This document shows, one piece after another, positions 1-8,303 of a stretch of 64,000 bases of DNA; the stretch's first letter is position 1; each line of letters begins with the position of its first letter. Source of the stretch: Thiothrix sp. (GTDB lineage Bacteria > Pseudomonadota > Gammaproteobacteria > Thiotrichales > Thiotrichaceae); contig SSFA01000008.1 of NCBI GenBank assembly GCA_008015155.1, forward strand, positions 310,001 to 374,000, given 5' to 3'. Below the pieces are notes generated by a model. The model was not told the origin of the DNA, searched no databases, and saw nothing but the letters and a program-made list of their open reading frames with translations. The position numbers and the translations under genes are program-made.

Positions 1-40
1 CACCGCAAAGAGCTTAGAAAGCAAACTATTGAGTGTGAAG

Positions 41-1711
41 CTACCTAGCTCTTAAAGCCTGATAACTCGTACCTAATGTAATACTATCAATAGTGCCACA
101 CCCCTCTACCTCGATCATAGAATCCTCAGTGCGCCGACAATCGGTAAGCCTGAAAGGTTCACAATCAAGACGCTGCTCTTCATCAATCAGTGTAGGTGTG
201 CGGCAATCGGTATCATAATAGCGAAACACTACATGGGAGCCGGGACGTAGATGAACCTCCGCAGCCGTATAAGTCGCACTGGAATTAACATCTTCAATCG
301 ACGGTCGATAAAAGAACGGACAGCATGGCTGTTCAAGACTCTCAGCCTCTTTGTGGTTACCAACTGCCATTTCCTCCCAGTCCCAACGATAAACCACACC
401 TTCTTTTGCCCAATATACCGCATCGCTGGCGCGCATAGTGGTCGCACCGATAATAAGACCACCCAAGTTAAGACCAACCAGATCAGAGTTTTCATTGTTT
501 GCATACACACCATCTCCAAACTCAAACAGAAAAGCATCTACTTCTGTGGACATCACATAAGCATCATCATGTACAACACCTGTGAGTGTTTCTGGCTTTA
601 ACCGTCGCCACTGATCTCTATTAAACCAAGGGGATGTAATGGCTTGAGCCTCACTACCATGTAATAAAACTAAGCCAGCATCTGAGGCATAGACCACCCC
701 TTGATAGCCTACTGAAACACTTTGAATAGAAACTAAAGGCAGATATTTATTAATTAAATTCCGTTGAAGTTGTACACCTGAATCTTGTAATTGAACGCGA
801 TAGTGGATAGGAAAATAATCGGTCAGCACATAAACATCATCTTTATGCACCTCTAAGCGCAGAGGCTTACCCCAGACACTACGAATCTTTCTACGTCGAC
901 TCTTACCCCAGCTCATAGGATCACCGGGATAGGTGTACCAAAGCTCATCATTCGCTAATCCCACCATGACCCCTGATTCTGTCATCCGCAGAGAATGCAA
1001 ATTATTAGGTGGACAACCCGATTCATGTAGCATGGGGTCGGCAGGTTCGCACTGATCAAACTTCAATTTGTTGGTAAATTCTGTTGCTGTGGTTTCTCCT
1101 ACAAAGAGCCACGCATCATTAATAGGCGTTTCAACCTCACCAAATTTCAAACCCGACTCAGCACGGTAAATCCTAAATCCATAAAAACAATCACCCTCAG
1201 CCGTCAACCCTGATAGCTTGACTTCACTATCACTGCAAACTGACAGGAGTTGTGTGGGTGGAGACAAGGCGCTTTCAAAAACGCGATTACCAACCTTTTT
1301 AAGACGGGTATAGGAATAGGCCACATAACGCGCTTTGTCATTGTCACAGATTGTAAACGCTGCTTTTGGTGCTGTTTTTGGACAGGGTACGCACCAAGTA
1401 CAGGACTTGCCTTGGCAGAGTTCAGCAAATGTTGCTATCTGTGGAGCACCATCACCGGTGATGTAAACGAGATTACAATCAATAACTATATCCACCTTCG
1501 TGGGCCATGTTAGGCAAGGGCAATCAGGAATAGGGGTAATCGACTGAATAGGCTGACCTACCTCGCAATGAATAGTCGGGCATGGGAAGTTACGAATGGT
1601 ACCATCCCATAACTTGGCATCAGTCACTGCTTCAGCATAGGTTGCTTCTTTTAAGCGAGAGTGTAGCCTAGGCGCTAAGCCTTTGAAGTTTCTTAGGTCT
1701 AATCTTGGCAT
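41..1711 (-). CDS. Phage virion protein, probable tail/nozzle-type structural protein
   Basis: A 556-residue protein, last visible gene of the minus-strand late operon. The ATG at 1711 is preferred over the longer ORF because GAGG lies 7 bases upstream; it overlaps the end of the preceding gene. The middle (about residues 230-440) reads as a series of short beta-strand blocks, as in propeller-like tail proteins of podoviruses. The N-terminal third and the C-terminus are rich in Cys (CPCLTW, CTWCVPC, CCPFF). Position after the head and connector genes supports a virion role; the exact role is inference and no family was recognised with certainty. Confidence 0.6.
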   Translation of the reverse strand: MPRLDLRNFKGLAPRLHSRLKEATYAEAVTDAKLWDGTIRNFPCPTIHCEVGQPIQSITPIPDCPCLTWPTKVDIVIDCNLVYITGDGAPQIATFAELCQGKSCTWCVPCPKTAPKAAFTICDNDKARYVAYSYTRLKKVGNRVFESALSPPTQLLSVCSDSEVKLSGLTAEGDCFYGFRIYRAESGLKFGEVETPINDAWLFVGETTATEFTNKLKFDQCEPADPMLHESGCPPNNLHSLRMTESGVMVGLANDELWYTYPGDPMSWGKSRRRKIRSVWGKPLRLEVHKDDVYVLTDYFPIHYRVQLQDSGVQLQRNLINKYLPLVSIQSVSVGYQGVVYASDAGLVLLHGSEAQAITSPWFNRDQWRRLKPETLTGVVHDDAYVMSTEVDAFLFEFGDGVYANNENSDLVGLNLGGLIIGATTMRASDAVYWAKEGVVYRWDWEEMAVGNHKEAESLEQPCCPFFYRPSIEDVNSSATYTAAEVHLRPGSHVVFRYYDTDCRTPTLIDEEQRLDCEPFRLTDCRRTEDSMIEVEGCGTIDSITLGTSYQALRAR

Positions 1712-2193
1712 GAACAGACCTCGCAGGTCGGTACATCCATGCATTTGTCTACGGTAAGAAACGTGATTCCCTTATTTTCATCAACTGATAATATTTGGTA
1801 GGTTCGATAAGTGACCGATCCGCACACATTACAAGGATTGCAGGTCTTTACTTGGCAATTATCAACCCCGAGATTATTGCAACCTTCAACCCGAGTTGTA
1901 TCAAAACAAAGGTTTTGACCTATAAAGAATTTTGCCCGACACGTTTCTTCGCAGCCAATCGTTAAATAGCCTTCGTAATACCCTCTATCCAAAGAGACGC
2001 TACTAATATCAACCGTCACCGATGGAAAATCATCAGTAATTTCAAAGTTATCTAGCACACAAGATTGAGAGCAGCCTTTGCGCTCTAGGGTAAAAGTAAT
2101 AGCACCCTCGGGCCTAACCGGTGGTCTATTAATATCCAGCGAGTTCTTAATAGAAAACTGAAGTGCCGTGGTTTGTGGTGGCAAGTAGATCAT
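1699..2193 (-). CDS. Cysteine-rich phage structural protein
   Basis: A 164-residue protein with about 14 cysteines, several in CxxC-like spacing near the end (CNPCNVCG, CEVCSC). The first 90 residues look like a small beta-sandwich (alternating hydrophobic strands). It lies in the late operon and overlaps the next gene by 13 bases, so it is probably co-translated. No family recognised. The Cys pairs could bind metal or form disulfides in the virion; this is inference. Confidence 0.6.
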   Translation of the reverse strand: MIYLPPQTTALQFSIKNSLDINRPPVRPEGAITFTLERKGCSQSCVLDNFEITDDFPSVTVDISSVSLDRGYYEGYLTIGCEETCRAKFFIGQNLCFDTTRVEGCNNLGVDNCQVKTCNPCNVCGSVTYRTYQILSVDENKGITFLTVDKCMDVPTCEVCSCQD

Positions 2194-2196
2194 GGC

Positions 2197-2925
2197 CTAA
2201 CTCCAAAAGGCATCAGCCATTTTTTTAGATATTCTTTGTCGCTGAGTTACACCTTGATTAGTTGCAAAAGCGCGACCCTTAGCAGCCCAGTGCGCTGACT
2301 CTTGCTCATACTTAGCAAAATAGGCTTTATCAGCCCAGTCCATGTCTTTCATGCCATAAAGCAATTTTAGTGCGTAACTAATAATAGCTCTGCGCCAACG
2401 CTGGCCCTGAAATTCAACGGGAACCGAACAATTATCGAACACTTTGGTATAGCTATAGGTAGCGCAAAATCCATTGACCGAGCTACCCACTGGCATAAAG
2501 GGAAGCTTTAATTCTTGGTTTTCTAGGTCATGCTTAAAACCAATAACTGAATACTCTATATCCATACTGCCACAGCTATTGCAGTCACTTTGGCGCTCAA
2601 GACAGCGCGTACTCCCACAAGCACTGACTGCTTCACTAGATACAACTAGCTTATGTATATGAATAAGCTCTCGGTCATCGGGAATAAAAAAAGGGATGGT
2701 ATTTACACCACACTCTAAATCAAAACAAAACTTATCCCTTAGCAGCGTAGAGTCTTGAGCAAAATACTGCGCAGCCTTTTTTACATAATGGATGATGACA
2801 TCATCAGGCGCTCGCCGATAATCTTGCTTTGGACTCGATACAAAGGGAATAATATCTGCAAGAAATGAGCTCCACTGCGTCTTGTCAGGTATTTTCGGTG
2901 AGGCTTTGCAGGGGTTAGTCGCCAT
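2197..2925 (-). CDS. Phage structural protein, head-tail connector/tail region
   Basis: A 242-residue late protein. It carries a Cys-rich stretch near residues 100-125 (CGSTRCLE, CNSC) and a helical C-terminal part (residues about 180-242). Its first bases overlap the stop of the upstream gene by 11 bases, typical of tightly packed virion operons. Length and position after the capsid genes fit a connector or tail-tube component, but no motif proves this. It is similar in size and style to the neighbour at 2915-3643. Confidence 0.55.
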   Translation of the reverse strand: MATNPCKASPKIPDKTQWSSFLADIIPFVSSPKQDYRRAPDDVIIHYVKKAAQYFAQDSTLLRDKFCFDLECGVNTIPFFIPDDRELIHIHKLVVSSEAVSACGSTRCLERQSDCNSCGSMDIEYSVIGFKHDLENQELKLPFMPVGSSVNGFCATYSYTKVFDNCSVPVEFQGQRWRRAIISYALKLLYGMKDMDWADKAYFAKYEQESAHWAAKGRAFATNQGVTQRQRISKKMADAFWS

Positions 2926-3643
2926 TGATCCTCCGCTTGGTCAACAAGAAATCATCTTCAAGTAGCGAATAATCCACCATAAACTTAGTGGTCATAGTGG
3001 TTAAATAAGCCTGCCAATGCGCTTCAGCTAGCTTTGGCATTGCACCATCTTTATGATCGATGCTATATAACCGAAATAGGGTATTATCGACAATCGCCTG
3101 AAATAGCTCACCGCACACAGTACAAGGTAGCTCAGGACCATCTAGTACCGTATTTGGAACGCAAGAAATAATGGCCTTAATACCAGCACGAGGCGGTGGA
3201 TGCTGAAAGCGAATACAGCAGGGACTGGTTTCAATTTGATCCCACCAGCCTGGGTTATATCCATCTAAGGGGCCTTCCCCATGAAAACAGTCTGGTGTAT
3301 CACAATCTGTGAAATAACAGCCTAAAAAATCTAGGCTGAAATTATCTTGCTCATCATCTTTATCTTCGATGATATTGCAGCTTTGGCCATCTACAGAAAT
3401 CACCCCGACGACTCGACAGCAGTCTTCACAAAAGCACTGTACGCAGGCGCACTCTTTAAGAGTAACTTCTTTATTGATAGCAAATAAATCGGGACGCAAA
3501 GCAAAGATAGAAGAAAGTGCTTCACGTAAAACTTTACGAATTACATCTTCTTTCCATACTTTCCAGTCGCCTTTATTAGACGAAAACTCATCGTTTATCC
3601 GACAACCAGCAATATGCTGCACTAAATCATCATAAGAGCACAT
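2915..3643 (-). CDS. Cysteine-rich phage structural protein
   Basis: A 242-residue protein, the same length as its downstream neighbour. A dense Cys block sits near residues 64-77 (CACVQCFCEDCC), with further pairs later (CTVCGE). The N-terminal 60 residues and the C-terminal 70 are helical. It lies in the late operon between the capsid genes and the tail-like gene. No family recognised; the Cys block could hold metal or take part in disulfides. Confidence 0.55.
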   Translation of the reverse strand: MCSYDDLVQHIAGCRINDEFSSNKGDWKVWKEDVIRKVLREALSSIFALRPDLFAINKEVTLKECACVQCFCEDCCRVVGVISVDGQSCNIIEDKDDEQDNFSLDFLGCYFTDCDTPDCFHGEGPLDGYNPGWWDQIETSPCCIRFQHPPPRAGIKAIISCVPNTVLDGPELPCTVCGELFQAIVDNTLFRLYSIDHKDGAMPKLAEAHWQAYLTTMTTKFMVDYSLLEDDFLLTKRRINGD

Positions 3644-3645
3644 GA

Positions 3646-4035
3646 TTAACCGGGCTGCTCATTACCAGATGATGCTGGTTCAGTAAGAGGTTTAGCACGT
3701 GTCACCGTCTTTTTTGGTTTTTTGACAGATGCTGCTTTTGCTGCTTTTGATTTACGAGGAAATTTAGTTACCGTAATAGCCTCTTTTACAGGTGCTGGTC
3801 TATCCTCTAGTGTAATACCCTGAGCCTCGCCGTAGATAGCAACCAACTCCTTCCATCGGCTTTCATCAGAAATACGCTCCCAGTCTAATCGCCCATGCTC
3901 TTGGTCATTAACAAATGTTTCAAGTCGACCGCGATTATCTGGATGACTAGTATCAGAGAGCATATCGAGCATTGGCGTTTGACCAGCCCACAGAACATTA
4001 GTCTTTGTATTTATATAGCCGTATGTTTGTTGCAT
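3646..4035 (-). CDS. Small phage late protein with basic tail
   Basis: A 129-residue protein. Its N-terminus is mixed, and residues about 92-120 are strongly Lys/Ala/Pro rich (KFPRKSKAAKAASVKKPKK), typical of a disordered nucleic-acid-binding or linker tail. It lies 2 bases after the neighbouring late gene and just downstream of a hairpin terminator at 4066-4092, so it may have its own promoter or rely on read-through. Function unknown. Confidence 0.5.
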   Translation of the reverse strand: MQQTYGYINTKTNVLWAGQTPMLDMLSDTSHPDNRGRLETFVNDQEHGRLDWERISDESRWKELVAIYGEAQGITLEDRPAPVKEAITVTKFPRKSKAAKAASVKKPKKTVTRAKPLTEPASSGNEQPG

Positions 4036-4065
4036 GACAGTTTACCTATTACCTATGTTTTATTG

Positions 4066-4092
4066 AAAAGCGCTCTCATTAAAAAGAGCGCT
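4066..4092 (-). terminator. Rho-independent terminator after the 4102-4815 gene
   Basis: On the minus strand an 8-bp stem (AGCGCTCT / AGAGCGCT) with an 8-base loop is followed by a short T-rich stretch. It sits directly after the stop of the decoration/tail-like gene and would set the level of the genes downstream of it. Confidence 0.6.
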
Positions 4093-4101
4093 ATTGTTTA
4101 T

Positions 4102-4815
4102 TTAACAGCTTGCTTTAGTTAAGCATTGCTGATCACACTTCCAGCATGGCATGTTATTGCAGCAATCACCGACATTACCGCAGCCTTCAATGACTCTACG
4201 CATGCAGGTATCTTCTGTGAGTGCATGCACATCAATACCCATGCATGGAACTGGATTACAGTCATTACCCCAGTATTGATTACCTTCATCGTCTACATAG
4301 GGGAGCTTGGTAAACTCTAGCGATACCAGCAGAATAAAGCCGCCCTCAACACCAACAGGTTTAGCTAACCAGTCCTGCTTGGCCCAAACTTTTTCGTAAG
4401 CTTTAATGCCTTCGACTTTTTGAATTTCGGTCACTTCTTTGGTAGCACAATTAACTTTACTGACCTTGATATTGAACTCAACGCAGTTCTTTTCAGCGCA
4501 AGCTACCGACCACGCTATCCCTTTAAAGCCAACACCGGGGCCAACCCAACGAACAATTTCAAATGTTTCATCTTCAGGCGTTGGGCCAATATCCATTAGC
4601 TTTTGCTCTAAAGCACCATCTTCTAGCCCAGTATTAAAATGGATCTTTACCGCAGAGTTTTGCCGAATATCAATAGTATTGATACCCCAGCTTTTTTCCA
4701 TTTCATCACAAGGCGGCATAGCGGTCAGCAGTGCATCCTGTGCTGTCCAGTGCAGATTAACGATGGAACCATTACCATAGCTAGCCGGTTCCTGATCAAA
4801 TAAATAACGCGCCAT
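4102..4815 (-). CDS. Cysteine-rich virion protein beside the major capsid gene
   Basis: A 237-residue protein placed 3 bases after the major capsid gene, where decoration or tail-tube proteins are often found. About 14 cysteines are present, and the last 45 residues form a knot-like run (DCCNNMPCWKCDQQC). The central part is predicted beta. A terminator follows, which suggests high expression together with the capsid protein. No family recognised; a virion role is inferred from the order of genes. Confidence 0.6.
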   Translation of the reverse strand: MARYLFDQEPASYGNGSIVNLHWTAQDALLTAMPPCDEMEKSWGINTIDIRQNSAVKIHFNTGLEDGALEQKLMDIGPTPEDETFEIVRWVGPGVGFKGIAWSVACAEKNCVEFNIKVSKVNCATKEVTEIQKVEGIKAYEKVWAKQDWLAKPVGVEGGFILLVSLEFTKLPYVDDEGNQYWGNDCNPVPCMGIDVHALTEDTCMRRVIEGCGNVGDCCNNMPCWKCDQQCLTKASC

Positions 4816-4818
4816 GAC

Positions 4819-5796
4819 TTAACCCCCTGTTACCAATGGCTCAACACGCACCCACATAACACCTACTTTGCGCGGGTCAATGAGCTTTAAGCCAAAATGC
4901 CAATAAATGTCGATGTATTTATTTGAATCACCACGACCCCCTTCTTTGTAGTCAATGGCTACGTCATAGCCTGTCCATAGCGCATCATCATAGCCAAATA
5001 AAATTGGGTAGATCATGGCACCACCATCATTAATGACAGGCAGACAGCGTGACTTGATATACTCGACTTGATCAACTTGCCGTGAATCCCCCATCACTGG
5101 CGAGCTGCAAGTGTGGCACTGGCCGTTATAGTAATAAGCAGATAATCGGTCATTAAGAGCAATATTTTCCATATAGCCCTCAGCAACTACTGCATACATA
5201 GGACGACCTGTAGATGAGTAATTTAGCCCCATCTCAGACATGACTCGCTGCATGCCATAGTGCTGCCCCCACACCGTATCAGGGTTAGTGATCAGTGGGT
5301 TAGCCTGTGTCCCTAGATTGATATTACCGCTTCGGTATCCTGCATTAACTCCGCGATTTTTTGCGCTAGCCTCACCTATGATTGTTGCGAAGGCACGACT
5401 ATCAAAAGCCAGCATCGTATCTGCTTGATAGCTATCAATGACTTCCTGCACAAATGAAGGGTCATTCGCTTGGATTTTTTCCCAGTTACACTCTTCCCAA
5501 GCAAGAGATACCCCCATCTTGTCGCCAACCATGAATATCTGTTCACGCGGCATGCGCACAGTAACCGGTTTTAGAATACCGCCATACTCAACTTCTTGAG
5601 CGCGATTATGTGTTTCAAATTCGTGACGAATATTAAAAGCAGTACCGCACTTTCCGAATCCTTTGAATACAGAAATTCGCGGTAATATGCTTTTCTTTTT
5701 AATACCCATAATCTTTTCATTACGGATATATTGAATTGGGTTTAGGCTAGAGCCTACTGGAATAGGGGAAACCCCCGGTGCATATCGAGCGTTCAT
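4819..5796 (-). CDS. Major capsid protein (HK97-fold candidate)
   Basis: A 325-residue protein directly downstream of a scaffold-like gene and upstream of connector genes, the standard place for the major capsid protein. It has the length and mixed alpha/beta make-up of HK97-type capsid proteins, including a long helix near residues 110-135 (spine-helix-like) and a C-terminal beta-rich domain ending in WVRVEPL. No covalent-crosslink motif was identified. The call rests mainly on gene order and size. Confidence 0.7.
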   Translation of the reverse strand: MNARYAPGVSPIPVGSSLNPIQYIRNEKIMGIKKKSILPRISVFKGFGKCGTAFNIRHEFETHNRAQEVEYGGILKPVTVRMPREQIFMVGDKMGVSLAWEECNWEKIQANDPSFVQEVIDSYQADTMLAFDSRAFATIIGEASAKNRGVNAGYRSGNINLGTQANPLITNPDTVWGQHYGMQRVMSEMGLNYSSTGRPMYAVVAEGYMENIALNDRLSAYYYNGQCHTCSSPVMGDSRQVDQVEYIKSRCLPVINDGGAMIYPILFGYDDALWTGYDVAIDYKEGGRGDSNKYIDIYWHFGLKLIDPRKVGVMWVRVEPLVTGG

Positions 5797-5799
5797 TAG

Positions 5800-6405
5800 T
5801 TACCCCCCGTATTTTTTTTCATATTCGGCATCAGTCATGCGCCCCTGCATCACTGCCAATAAATCTCTATCGGCATCGGATGAAGTAGGCAAACTCGACT
5901 GACTGTTAGAAGAAGCACGCGCTTTAGACGTGGTGATCTCTTGATTTTTTGGAATAGTCTCAGCACTTTCAGTAGCTGCATTGGCGTACTGCCGAAGACC
6001 TTCAATATCATTGTTTTGCTCAAACATTTTTCTAGCTTGGCCCCAGGTCAAAGAACCAAAACCAGATGGTTTTTTATCAAACTCCTCATTAGCGACAGCC
6101 CCGGGAATAATAGCCTGCATAAACTGACTGGCTTGCATATCATTTTGCTTAGCTATTCGATTGACTTGCTCAGTTAATCCCGTTAGTTGCTGCCCAAACT
6201 TTGACTGCATTTCTGCCATACTTTGCTTCAGCATAGCTTTTACAGCGGCTTCAGGATCAGTATCAAAATCGTAACGATCAGGCTGCTGATCTTGCTGTAA
6301 TTGAGGAACATGCTTAGCTAACAAATCAGGCAATGACTCTTCAAGCTGTCTACGCTGTGCAGCTAGCAAATCATCGCCCCACTTTTTTAAATCTTCAGGT
6401 GACAC
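5800..6405 (-). CDS. Scaffold-like phage protein
   Basis: A 201-residue, highly charged, Gln-rich and mostly helical protein placed immediately before the capsid gene. Residues about 10-90 look like coiled coil (LAKHVPQLQQDQQ and following), and the C-terminus is Ser/Thr rich and short, which is common in scaffolding proteins that bind the capsid shell. It overlaps the upstream small gene by 11 bases. No protease domain is seen. Confidence 0.65.
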   Translation of the reverse strand: MSPEDLKKWGDDLLAAQRRQLEESLPDLLAKHVPQLQQDQQPDRYDFDTDPEAAVKAMLKQSMAEMQSKFGQQLTGLTEQVNRIAKQNDMQASQFMQAIIPGAVANEEFDKKPSGFGSLTWGQARKMFEQNNDIEGLRQYANAATESAETIPKNQEITTSKARASSNSQSSLPTSSDADRDLLAVMQGRMTDAEYEKKYGG

Positions 6406-6622
6406 TAGACTTCTCCATTGTAATTAATTCAGAGGAGAGATTGAGAATAGATGCATAATTAGCCATAGCACTTCGCAATTGAGCATCTGTAAAACTTTCA
6501 TGGCTCATAGCAATGCCATTCAAGACACGCTGCGCTGATAAGCGCTTATGCCTCATGAATTTTACAAACCCATCATCAGCAGATAATCGTTCTCTCAGTG
6601 CTTTAACTTCATCAGTTGTCAT
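6395..6622 (-). CDS. Small phage protein, unknown
   Basis: A 75-residue helical protein between the scaffold-like gene and 6619-6969; it overlaps both genes by a few bases, which indicates translational coupling. No motif recognised. Confidence 0.5.
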   Translation of the reverse strand: MTTDEVKALRERLSADDGFVKFMRHKRLSAQRVLNGIAMSHESFTDAQLRSAMANYASILNLSSELITMEKSSVT

Positions 6623-6969
6623 GAAATACAGCCTTCTAAGAATTGAATGCCCAGCTCTTGTCTAGTGATCGTTGCCGTTTTTGATGCACCATCAAAACTC
6701 ACTAGCATGTACTTGCCTGGCTCTTGAATTTTGACAGTAGGTGTCTGCTGATTAAGAACTACAGGATTATCTTGCAGCTTATAGGGCATGGTAGTGATAG
6801 TATTTCCACAAGAGCCTGTCACGCGCATAACGTGATAGGCATCCTGCCAATCGCAAAAATCACCGCTTAACAAAACCGGCTTATCACGAATAGAAAACGA
6901 AACCGTTCCTTGCGGGCTTGTCGGCGATGTTAGTGCTATTTCATTTCCAGCTCTGTGCAGTTGTTCCAT
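6619..6969 (-). CDS. Small phage late protein, unknown
   Basis: A 116-residue, beta-rich protein with three Cys. It starts at an ATG about 10 bases downstream of AGAGAG and follows a terminator (7052-7079) and an 8-bp inverted repeat (6980-7002), so it probably opens a new transcription unit that contains the scaffold and capsid genes. Function unknown. Confidence 0.5.
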   Translation of the reverse strand: MEQLHRAGNEIALTSPTSPQGTVSFSIRDKPVLLSGDFCDWQDAYHVMRVTGSCGNTITTMPYKLQDNPVVLNQQTPTVKIQEPGKYMLVSFDGASKTATITRQELGIQFLEGCIS

Positions 6970-6979
6970 ATCAATCTCT

Positions 6980-7002
6980 CTGTAACAAAGACCATGTTAC
7001 AG
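6980..7002. promoter_or_regulatory. Perfect 8-bp inverted repeat ahead of the capsid transcription unit
   Basis: CTGTAACA and TGTTACAG are separated by 7 bases, 10-30 bases upstream of the start at 6969. It has no T-run, so it is more likely an operator or a 5' UTR hairpin than a terminator. Confidence 0.4.
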
Positions 7003-7051
7003 AACGACGATAGCAGCCAATTTTTTATGGATTTTATGGAAAGCATGCAGC

Positions 7052-7079
7052 AAAAAATAAACCCGCTGAAGCGGGCTTA
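7052..7079 (-). terminator. Rho-independent terminator
   Basis: On the minus strand AAGCCCGCT and AGCGGGTTT form a GC-rich stem followed by a T-run. It closes the unit ending with the gene at 7108-7656. Confidence 0.7.
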
Positions 7080-7107
7080 TAAATTAATTAGCTCGATTAC
7101 TTTAAGA

Positions 7108-7656
7108 TTACTTTAAATAGACCCAGCGCCCGCCATCCCAAACAAAAATCGCATAGCGCAACGCAGTTGTCATCGTCAAAGCAGCAGTCATACTCGTATT
7201 CGTCGTATTAACTACTAAATTAAATGATGCATTATGAATTATGCTAAAAAACTTTCCGATACTAGATCCTACTGTCAGTGGCGGCAGAGTGATCGGTGTG
7301 GCATACGACCCGTCATAATCTCGATATCCGTCGTATGTAGCTGGCACAACATTGCTTACTAAATTAGCAGCCAATGCATAATTAGATGGAGTGTTAATAA
7401 ATCGCGGACTGTTATTTAGAATAATGTATTCGCCGACTCCAGTCCCATCGTTTTTATCTGCATCCCATAATAAAAAATCGCCTTTTTTGAAACTTTTACC
7501 AGCATCAGGTCGACCTGTTGGGACGGTAACATCATTATTAATCTGATAGATCACTCTAGCGTTAATAGTTGATGTGGTAGGAAGATCGGTGGATGAATTG
7601 ATTTCAGTTTTACTAAATAAATCTTCTACCGTCGCTATAATATAACCTGCGCTCAT
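7108..7656 (-). CDS. Phage tail-fibre-like accessory protein
   Basis: A 182-residue protein made of Thr/Asn-rich beta strands. It contains a stretch ending in WDADKNDGTG and a C-terminus FVWDGGRWVYLK, resembling the short repeats of phage tail-fibre or stalk proteins that mention a displayed surface (DUF2793-like style). It is the last gene before a terminator and follows other adhesin-type genes. The fibre role is inferred from composition and neighbours. Confidence 0.5.
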   Translation of the reverse strand: MSAGYIIATVEDLFSKTEINSSTDLPTTSTINARVIYQINNDVTVPTGRPDAGKSFKKGDFLLWDADKNDGTGVGEYIILNNSPRFINTPSNYALAANLVSNVVPATYDGYRDYDGSYATPITLPPLTVGSSIGKFFSIIHNASFNLVVNTTNTSMTAALTMTTALRYAIFVWDGGRWVYLK

Positions 7657-7983
7657 TTAATCACCCCACAGATTATAAGTGGCTACGCCCGCAGGATACC
7701 CCGCTGGTCTAAAACGCATTTGAGTCAATGAAATACCATTTGTAGAATCATTGCCCCACGACTGTGAGGAACCCTTATAGATAGTTAAAGGCCACGTAGT
7801 TCCACTATCAAACGACACTTCAACATCGGCTGTTGAAGTTGGTGTAACTAGAATAGATACACTATGCTGAGCGCCAGTCGGCACAGAGTTAATAGTTGTA
7901 TTGCTTTTATAAGAAATACCCGTTGGCGTTTGCTTAATAATCGCTGCTGCTGGATAAGTACGAGCGCCAGTTAATGCAATCAT
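7657..7983 (-). CDS. Small phage virion-associated protein, unknown
   Basis: A 108-residue Thr/Ser-rich beta protein, adjacent without gap to the genes on both sides of it. The sequence VSILVTPTSTADVEVSFDSG looks like a small Ig- or sandwich-like domain of the kind seen in fibre proteins. No family recognised. Confidence 0.5.
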   Translation of the reverse strand: MIALTGARTYPAAAIIKQTPTGISYKSNTTINSVPTGAQHSVSILVTPTSTADVEVSFDSGTTWPLTIYKGSSQSWGNDSTNGISLTQMRFRPAGYPAGVATYNLWGD

Positions 7984-8292
7984 TTACTTCACCTTGGACT
8001 TAGGTTTATTTTTAATAGCATCAGACTTTGCTTTTTTATCGACCAGCTCTTTAGATAAACGCTCAATTTCAGCCGTTTCAAATTCAATATTTGCTTTACG
8101 CTCGGCAATATCACGCTCAAGCTGATCAGATTCAGCAATAATAGCAATCTCAGCATCAGCAATATCAGTAGCAGAGACACCAATCATCTGCTTTCCTAAA
8201 ACGCCTAAATCAACAGTGACTGTATTAGTTTTAGCATCATGCTTCACTTTTCCCTCGGCTACTAATCGAGCCGCTGTATTTTTATCAATCAT
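7984..8292 (-). CDS. Small coiled-coil phage protein
   Basis: A 102-residue protein. Residues about 40-90 are an uninterrupted charged helix, strongly predicted coiled coil, and it ends in a Lys/Pro tail (KNKPKSKVK). It lies between the adhesin gene and a small beta protein; it may act as a fibre chaperone or linker. Function unknown. Confidence 0.5.
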   Translation of the reverse strand: MIDKNTAARLVAEGKVKHDAKTNTVTVDLGVLGKQMIGVSATDIADAEIAIIAESDQLERDIAERKANIEFETAEIERLSKELVDKKAKSDAIKNKPKSKVK

Positions 8293-8303
8293 ATAAACCT
8301 CGA

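Noticed and set aside
251-601. Plus-strand ORF of 116 residues within the tail gene
   Set aside because: A shadow of the minus-strand gene; no SD and no recognisable protein features.
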